A stretch of DNA of 11,549 bases from CALZJC01 sp041574955 (GTDB lineage Bacteria > Acidobacteriota > Thermoanaerobaculia > Multivoradales > JAHEKO01). Position numbers and translations under genes: made by a program. The notes beneath the pieces were generated by a model. The model was not told the origin of the DNA. It saw nothing but the letters and a program-made list of their open reading frames with translations, and made no database searches. Location: contig JBFGNS010000133.1 of the NCBI GenBank assembly GCA_041574955.1, positions 1 to 11,549 on the forward strand, given 5' to 3'. Below are positions 7,048 to 11,549 of the stretch, piece after piece. How positions within the stretch are numbered: position 1 is the stretch's first letter; every line of letters starts with the position of its first letter.

Positions 7048-9041
7048 GACACGGCGCATCCGCGCTGGCCGGAGCGCTCGGCCTGCTGGCGCTGGCGGGC
7101 GGCGGCGCTCTGGCGGCCCAGCAGCCAGCGGCGAGCGAGGCCATCCCGCGGCCCAACCTCGAGCGGGTCGAGCCGGCGGTGCGCGCCCAGCTCGAGGAGC
7201 AGCGGGCGGCGGTCGACGAGCTGCTGGCGGATGCCGGCGCGCCTCCCGGACTGGTGGCCGAGGCCGCCGGCCGCCTCGGCCAGCTGTACCTGCTGTACGG
7301 CCTGGCCGAGGCCTCGCGAGCCGCCTTCGGCGAAGCGGCCGAGCGCTCGCCGGGCGACGGGCGCTGGCGCTACTACCTGGGGGTGCTGGCCGAGCAGGAG
7401 GGCGACCTCGAGGCGGCCATGGCGAGCTACCGCGCGGTGCTCGAGCGGCGCCCGGACGACCTGCCCACCCTGCTGCGCCTGGGGCGCTCCGCCGTGGCGG
7501 GCAACCGCACCGAGGCCGCCGCCGAGTGGTTCGAGCGCGCCCTGGCGGTCGACCCGGAGTCGGCCGCCGCCCAGCACGGACTCGGCGAGGTGGCGTTCCT
7601 GGCCGGCGACTGGCAGACCGCCGTCGACCGTTTCGAGGCGGCGCTGGCGGCCCAGCCCGAGGCCACCGCGGTGCACTACCAGCTCGGCCTGGCCTACCGC
7701 GAGCTGGGTGAGCTGGAGCGCGCCCGCGAGCACCTCGGCCGGCGTGGGAGCAGCCCGGTGAGCTTCGCCGACCCGCTGACCGACGGCCTGGGGCAGCTCA
7801 CCGCCGGCGCCGGCATCCACATCGTGCGCGGCACGCGGGCGTTCTCGGCCGGCCGCTTCGACCTGGCGGTCGAGGCCTACCGCCGCGCGCTGGCCGAGGA
7901 CCCCACCAACCTCACCGCCCGCCAGTCGCTGGCCTCGGCGCTGGCCTGGATCGGCGACCTCGAGGCGGCGCTCGCCGAGTACGCCACGGTTCTCGGGCAG
8001 CGGCCCGAGGACGCACTGGCGCACTACAACGTCGGCACGCTCGAGCTCAAGCGGGGCGATCTCGAGGCCGCCGCCGGCCACCTGCGCCGGGCGGTCGAGC
8101 TGGCGCCCGACCTGGCCGACGCTCAGTACAACCTGGCCGGCGTGCTGGAGCAGCTCGGCGACTACCCCGAGGCGCTGGCCGCCGCCTCGGCGGCGGTCGA
8201 GCTCGACCCGCAGGACAACGCCGCCCGCCTGCTGCGCGCCAACCTGCTGGGACGGCTGGGCCGGCTGGCCGAGGCCGAGGAGCAGCTCGCCTGGGTGCTG
8301 CGCGACGACCCCGCCAGCGCCGACGCCCGCATGAGCCTCGGAACGCTGATGGCGCGCACCGGCCGCCCCGAGCGCGCCGGCGAGCTGTGGGGAGAGGTGC
8401 TCGGGTCGGAGGCGCCGGCACCGATCCGGGGGCGGGCCGCGCTGGCGCTGGCCGGTCTCGACGAGCGCGCCGGCAGGCTGGGCGAGGCGCTGGCCGGCTA
8501 CCGGCGGGCCGTCGAGCTGGCGCCGGCCGACGCCGGCGCGCGGCTGGCGCTGGCCGGCGCCCTCGGACGCACCGGCCGGCTGGCCGAGGCGGCCGAGGCG
8601 TTCGGCGCGGCGGCCGAGCTGGCGCCGGCGAGCGAGCAGGCGTGGTTCGGCCGCGCCACCGCCCAGATGCTGGCCGGCGCCGACGGCGAGGCGCGCGCCA
8701 CCCTCGAGCGCGCTCTCGAGCAGGTGCCGTCGAGCCTGCCGCTCGGCCACGCGCTGGCCCGGCTGCTGGCGGCCAGCCGTGATCCGGCGGTGCGCGACGG
8801 TAGGCGGGCGGTCGAGCTGGCGCGCGCCGTGCTCGAGCGGCAGCCGGCGCTCGACCACGCCGAGACGCTGGCGATGGCTCTCGCCGAGCTGGGGCGGTTC
8901 GACGAGGCCGCCGACTGGCAGCGCCGGGTGCTGCGCCAGGCGCGCGCCGCCGGCGAGGCCGACGAGCGGCTGGCAGCGATCGAGCTCAGGCTGCGCCGGT
9001 ACGAGCTCGGCGAGCCCGTCCGCGCCCCCTGGCTCCCCTAG
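7044..9041 (+). CDS. Exported TPR-repeat protein of the CRTAC operon
   Basis: A 665-residue protein starting at GTG, which overlaps the stop of copy B (GTGA). It begins with a signal peptide (hydrophobic core about 8-25, ending ALAAQ). A longer open frame reaching back to 6879 is rejected because it would bury this signal. The rest is nearly all helix-turn-helix tetratricopeptide repeats of about 34 residues, roughly a dozen or more, recognised by W/Y-LG-G-A-P spacing, for example RWRYYLGVLAEQEGDLEAA (108-126). The array is broken at about 232-264 by a non-TPR segment (GRRGSSPVSFADPLTDGLGQ, then an AGAGIHIVRG stretch). It ends with a short tail, RYELGEPVRAPW. TPR arrays bind proteins; coupling to two propeller proteins suggests a periplasmic scaffold or chaperone for them, which is inference. 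The stop is 28 bp from the convergent VWFA gene. Confidence 0.9.
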   Translation: MRHGASALAGALGLLALAGGGALAAQQPAASEAIPRPNLERVEPAVRAQLEEQRAAVDELLADAGAPPGLVAEAAGRLGQLYLLYGLAEASRAAFGEAAERSPGDGRWRYYLGVLAEQEGDLEAAMASYRAVLERRPDDLPTLLRLGRSAVAGNRTEAAAEWFERALAVDPESAAAQHGLGEVAFLAGDWQTAVDRFEAALAAQPEATAVHYQLGLAYRELGELERAREHLGRRGSSPVSFADPLTDGLGQLTAGAGIHIVRGTRAFSAGRFDLAVEAYRRALAEDPTNLTARQSLASALAWIGDLEAALAEYATVLGQRPEDALAHYNVGTLELKRGDLEAAAGHLRRAVELAPDLADAQYNLAGVLEQLGDYPEALAAASAAVELDPQDNAARLLRANLLGRLGRLAEAEEQLAWVLRDDPASADARMSLGTLMARTGRPERAGELWGEVLGSEAPAPIRGRAALALAGLDERAGRLGEALAGYRRAVELAPADAGARLALAGALGRTGRLAEAAEAFGAAAELAPASEQAWFGRATAQMLAGADGEARATLERALEQVPSSLPLGHALARLLAASRDPAVRDGRRAVELARAVLERQPALDHAETLAMALAELGRFDEAADWQRRVLRQARAAGEADERLAAIELRLRRYELGEPVRAPWLP

Positions 9042-9042
9042 C

Positions 9043-9074
9043 CCCCCAAGCCCTCAAGCCCCCAAGCCCTCACC
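9043..9074 (+). repeat. 8-bp-unit repeat array (left, downstream of VWFA gene)
   Basis: Four tandem 8-mers: CCCCCAAG, CCCTCAAG, CCCCCAAG, CCCTCACC. They fill the gap between the convergent TPR and VWFA genes, and the last unit supplies the stop codon (TGA) of the VWFA gene. Positions 9047-9065 (CAAGCCCTCAAGCCCCCAA) are the exact reverse complement of 11275-11293. No hairpin or T-run is present, so this is not a conventional bidirectional terminator. Confidence 0.8.
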
Positions 9075-11166
9075 CCGCCACCTCGAAACCGATCGAGCTG
9101 CGCTCGGCCGCACTGACGCCGTCGCCGAGGCTGAGCACCAGGGTGTAGCGACCGGGCTTCAGGCCGCCGGCCTCGAGCCGCGCCACCAGCTCCTCGCCTC
9201 CCGCCGCCGGGCGGCGCTCGACGATCGCCAGCGAGTGGCCCTCGACACGCCTGTCGTCGGGACCCAGCACCCAGGACTCGAGCTGCGCCTCGCCGCCGGC
9301 CACGTTGTGGGCCATCACCACCAGCTCGGCCGCGCCGCCGCGCGCGATACGCGGCCGGGCGGCGGGGATGTACGGCTGGCCGCGCAGCATGAACGGGTAG
9401 TCCACCTGGCGGTTCACCGCCTCGGGCGGCTCGCGCACGATCAACCAACGGCCCATCGGCTCGGGCACCAGCGGTGGCGACAGCGCGGGCGCCTCGCCGG
9501 GCACCGTGAGGTCGACCGCGCGCATCGCGAAGTGGCCGGTCTCGGAGTTGCGCACCATCACCCGCACCACGTACTCGCCGGGGTCGAGGTCGAGGTGGCC
9601 GTAGTACTTGAGGCCGCCCTGGCGCAGACCGGCCTCCACCTTGGACAGGTCGAGCCCCATCGACTGGGTGAAGAAATCGCGCACCTCGCCGCTCTCGCTC
9701 AGCGCGTAGGCGTACAGCTCGGCCTGCACGGTCGGGCCCGAGCTGCCGGCCAGAAAGTCGGCGCCGTCGATCTCGACCAGCACCGGCACGTAGGCCGGCC
9801 CACCGCCGGCGTCGAACGCAGCCGCCAGCACCGAGCTGTCGATGCGCCCGCCCTCCTGGCCGCCGATGATCGCGTCGGCCACCGACTGGCGGCGCTCGAG
9901 GGCGCCGCGGTCGGCGTAGCGCGCGGCGGCGTAGTAGCCGGGCCGGTGCACCAGGCGCGCGCCCGACGGGCCGCCCTTGAGCTTGACCTTGATCGGGTGG
10001 TAAGAGCCGTCGAAGTCGACCTTGGTGGGCTGGAACGCCAGCACGTAGGTGACGCTGGTGCGGTCGAGCATCTGCTCCATCGCCTCGCCCAGGTCGTTGA
10101 ATCCGCGGTACATCTCGCCGCCGGTCTCGTTGGCCATCAGGAACAGGCTGTCCTCGGCGCGGTTGCGGTCGGCGCCGCCGGTGGCGCGCAGACCGCCGAC
10201 GTCGATCGCCTGGATGGTGGCGTCGGCGCGCCGGAAGCCGTCGAGCATGCCGGTCAGGACCGAGGTGTCCTCGGTGGTGCCGAACCGCTCGGTCGAGTCG
10301 ACCTCCCAGTAGCGGCCGGCCTCGGCCGCCTGGTTCATCCGCATGGTGGCGCCGATGTCCTCGGTGCCGAGGATGGCGGTCAGGTCGAATCCCTCCGACA
10401 GCAGCAGCACGTGCTTGCGGCCGTTGACCCCCTGCATCAACCCCGCCAGGTCGTCGAACGAGCGCGCGAACTGGACGATACGGCCGCGGTCCACCTGGCG
10501 CGCCGTGCCCTCGTTGAGCAGCGACATCGCCTCCAGGTGCTCCTGCACGAGCGCCTCGCGGTCGATGCCGGCGGCGCCGCCACCGGTGGCGCCGATCGTC
10601 TCCTGGGTGGAGGTGGGACGGGTTATCAGCAGCCCGAGCGGATCGCCGGTCTGCTCTACGAGCTGCGGCAGCGCCAGGGTCTCGATCGCCGCCACCGTCT
10701 GGTCGCGGTCGCTGGTGAAGTTGAGCAGCAGCCGCGGGCCCTGCTGCAGCGAGTAGGTGCCGACCGCCGCCAGGTCGGTCGGATGCAGGTCCTCGCTCAC
10801 CAGCTTGGTGGCGGCCTCGCGCGCGCGTAGCAGCGAGTTGGGGTTGGAGAACGACAGGTCGAACAGGAACAGGAAGTGGCGCCGCGCCGCCTTGGGCAAC
10901 GGCCGCCGCACCACCGCCTCGGTGCCTACCTGCCGCAGATCGATGACCTCGAAGCCGGTGATCTGCTGCTTCTTGCGGCCGTCGAGCACCTCGAAGTCGT
11001 CGGCCGTCAGGCCGCGCACCGGCTGCCCGTCCTTGAGCACCTGTACCGGCACCTCGACCACCACCACGTCGGCGGTCTCGGAGAACACCTGCCCCGCCGC
11101 CGGCACCGCCGCGCCCACGGCGGCCGCCATCGCGGCCACGACCACACCTCTACGCCACTCGAGCAT
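9070..11166 (-). CDS. Secreted VWFA-domain protein, acidobacterial type
   Basis: A 698-residue exported protein. The signal peptide spans about 1-26 (RR, hydrophobic core, ending VPAAGQ). Residues 33-70 (VVVVEVPVQVLKDGQPVRGL, then TADDFEVLDG) form the N-terminal beta segment typical of proteins annotated as 'VWFA-related Acidobacterial domain'. The von Willebrand A-like domain follows (about 97-380), with a MIDAS-type D103-L-S105-F-S107 in the strand FLFLFDLSFS. It continues through KHVLLLSEGFD (251-261) to YVLAFQPT and HRPGYYA (407-413). The last ~285 residues are probably beta-sandwich domains of unknown role. ATG at 11166 is chosen because AGGAGG is 5 nt upstream; the GTG one codon earlier would be only 2 nt from it. 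The metal-binding motif suggests adhesion or protein binding outside the cytoplasm. It is convergent with the TPR gene, so not co-transcribed with the CRTAC operon. Confidence 0.9.
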   Translation of the reverse strand: MLEWRRGVVVAAMAAAVGAAVPAAGQVFSETADVVVVEVPVQVLKDGQPVRGLTADDFEVLDGRKKQQITGFEVIDLRQVGTEAVVRRPLPKAARRHFLFLFDLSFSNPNSLLRAREAATKLVSEDLHPTDLAAVGTYSLQQGPRLLLNFTSDRDQTVAAIETLALPQLVEQTGDPLGLLITRPTSTQETIGATGGGAAGIDREALVQEHLEAMSLLNEGTARQVDRGRIVQFARSFDDLAGLMQGVNGRKHVLLLSEGFDLTAILGTEDIGATMRMNQAAEAGRYWEVDSTERFGTTEDTSVLTGMLDGFRRADATIQAIDVGGLRATGGADRNRAEDSLFLMANETGGEMYRGFNDLGEAMEQMLDRTSVTYVLAFQPTKVDFDGSYHPIKVKLKGGPSGARLVHRPGYYAAARYADRGALERRQSVADAIIGGQEGGRIDSSVLAAAFDAGGGPAYVPVLVEIDGADFLAGSSGPTVQAELYAYALSESGEVRDFFTQSMGLDLSKVEAGLRQGGLKYYGHLDLDPGEYVVRVMVRNSETGHFAMRAVDLTVPGEAPALSPPLVPEPMGRWLIVREPPEAVNRQVDYPFMLRGQPYIPAARPRIARGGAAELVVMAHNVAGGEAQLESWVLGPDDRRVEGHSLAIVERRPAAGGEELVARLEAGGLKPGRYTLVLSLGDGVSAAERSSIGFEVAG

Positions 11167-11171
11167 CACGA

Positions 11172-11177
11172 CCTCCT
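11172..11177 (-). promoter_or_regulatory. Ribosome binding site of the VWFA gene
   Basis: AGGAGG on the minus strand, 5 nt from the ATG at 11166. It decides between that ATG and the adjacent GTG at 11169, favouring the ATG. Confidence 0.8.
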
Positions 11178-11225
11178 TGCAGGGGTAACTACCTCAAGAC
11201 CGCACCACGCCACCCGTCCGTCCTC

Positions 11226-11254
11226 AGGATACTCCTCGGCGGGACGTGGGGAAA
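11226..11254 (-). promoter_or_regulatory. Candidate promoter of the VWFA gene
   Basis: On the minus strand, TTTCCC (11254-11249), a 17-nt spacer, and TATCCT (11231-11226). The -10 matches consensus at four of six positions; the -35 is weak. The start would be near 11219, giving a leader of about 50 nt that contains the ribosome binding site. It is the best candidate in the interval but not secure. Confidence 0.3.
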
Positions 11255-11273
11255 GCGTGCCTGCCCTGCCGTG

Positions 11274-11297
11274 GTTGGGGGCTTGAGGGCTTGAGGG
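11274..11297 (+). repeat. 8-bp-unit repeat array (right, upstream of VWFA gene)
   Basis: Three tandem 8-mers: GTTGGGGG, CTTGAGGG, CTTGAGGG. They are the same unit as the array at 9043-9074 but inverted; 11275-11293 is a 19-bp perfect reverse complement of 9047-9065. The last unit runs into the first copy of the 58-bp direct repeat. Confidence 0.8.
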
Positions 11298-11352
11298 CCT
11301 GCAGCAGCTCACCCGGAGGGAGCGCCAGCCGACGGGGGCCCGGGCGGAGCGA
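11295..11352 (+). repeat. 58-bp direct repeat, copy 1
   Basis: Begins GGGCCTGCAGCAGCTCACCC and ends GGGCCCGGGCGGAGCGA. It matches 11492-11549 at 57 of 58 positions; the only difference is A at 11332 against G at 11529. The offset is 197 bp. The repeat contains the palindromic stretch GGGCCC and lies in non-coding DNA. Confidence 0.9.
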
Positions 11353-11491
11353 CATCACCCTCGCCTTTGGAGCGCAGCCCGGGCCACCGCTGGCCCAGCG
11401 ACCGAGCCTTCACCCACACCGCACCTGCCACGCTTCCTCACCTCCCGCGCCGAGATCCCTCTCTACGCTCGGGATGCCAAGCAGGCCTCGC
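11353..11491. other. Non-coding spacer with hairpins between the direct repeats
   Basis: No convincing gene on either strand. Three inverted repeats are seen in or at the edge of this stretch: GGGCCA-CCGC-TGGCCC (11381-11396), ATCCC/GGGAT around an 11-nt loop (11455-11475), and GCAGGCC-TCGCG-GGCCTGC (11481-11499, overlapping repeat copy 2). The segment CGAGATCCCTCTCTACGCTC followed by GGGATG resembles the hairpin-forming interspersed repeats common between genes in some bacteria. With the flanking copies it forms a 197-bp repeat period. The stretch 11255-11273 to its left shows nothing recognisable. Confidence 0.55.
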
Positions 11492-11549
11492 GGGCCTGCA
11501 GCAGCTCACCCGGAGGGAGCGCCAGCCGGCGGGGGCCCGGGCGGAGCGA
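11492..11549 (+). repeat. 58-bp direct repeat, copy 2 (reaches window edge)
   Basis: Second copy of the sequence at 11295-11352, with a single mismatch at 11529. It still matches at the last base of the window, so the repeat may be longer or part of a tandem array with a 197-bp period continuing to the right. Confidence 0.9.

Noticed and set aside
5320..7059. 579-codon open frame on the minus strand
   Set aside because: Antisense to copy B, with the same reverse-repeat composition.
6504..8858. 784-codon open frame on the minus strand
   Set aside because: Antisense to copy B and the TPR gene; low-complexity product with no signal or domain.
9042..9069. Bidirectional rho-independent terminator between convergent genes
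   Set aside because: The gap holds direct octamer repeats, with no inverted repeat and no T-run on either strand.
8779..10830. 683-codon open frame on the plus strand
   Set aside because: It runs out of frame through the TPR gene end and antisense through the VWFA gene, so it is a composition artefact.
11167..11169. GTG as start of the VWFA gene
   Set aside because: Only 2 nt from AGGAGG; the next codon, ATG at 11166, has a workable 5-nt spacing.
11295..11549. CRISPR array
   Set aside because: The two 58-bp repeats are 139 bp apart, with only two copies and a structured spacer. No cas genes are in the window.

Overview
The window is very GC-rich, bacterial, gene-dense DNA. The best taxonomic guess is Acidobacteriota, possibly the Thermoanaerobaculia side. 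The grounds are a secreted von Willebrand-type protein built like the 'VWFA-related Acidobacterial domain' family, linked CRTAC1-type and TPR proteins, and strong G/C third-position bias. This placement is inference; no phylogenetic marker is resolved to species.

Layout. (1) 1-2244, minus strand: the 3' part of thrS (threonyl-tRNA synthetase, running off the left edge), preceded by two tandem valine tRNA genes (anticodons GAC and CAC) with a recognisable promoter and a strong hairpin in the pre-tRNA leader. (2) 2297-3565, plus strand: an 11-helix Nramp-superfamily transporter that lacks the canonical metal-binding motifs and has what looks like a leaderless start. (3) 3589-9041, plus strand: a three-gene secreted-protein operon made of two tandemly duplicated CRTAC1-type (FG-GAP/VCBS plus ASPIC/UnbV) proteins and an exported TPR protein. 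Both internal junctions are GTGA stop-start overlaps. (4) 9070-11166, minus strand, convergent with the operon: a secreted VWFA-domain protein. (5) 11167-11549: its leader and promoter region, then non-coding repeat DNA. An 8-bp-unit array here is a 19-bp perfect inverted match to one at the other end of the VWFA gene. A 58-bp sequence is directly repeated 197 bp apart and reaches the window edge.

How the parts may work together. The left part is housekeeping translation. The centre encodes a likely periplasmic or surface assembly: calcium-stabilised beta-propellers produced in coupled fashion with a TPR scaffold. Its function is not known to me and cannot be read from sequence. The VWFA protein is also exported but sits on the opposite strand, so a link to the operon is only suggested by proximity. 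The most interesting items are the CRTAC-CRTAC-TPR cassette, the Nramp-like protein without its metal site, and the repeat elements around the VWFA gene.
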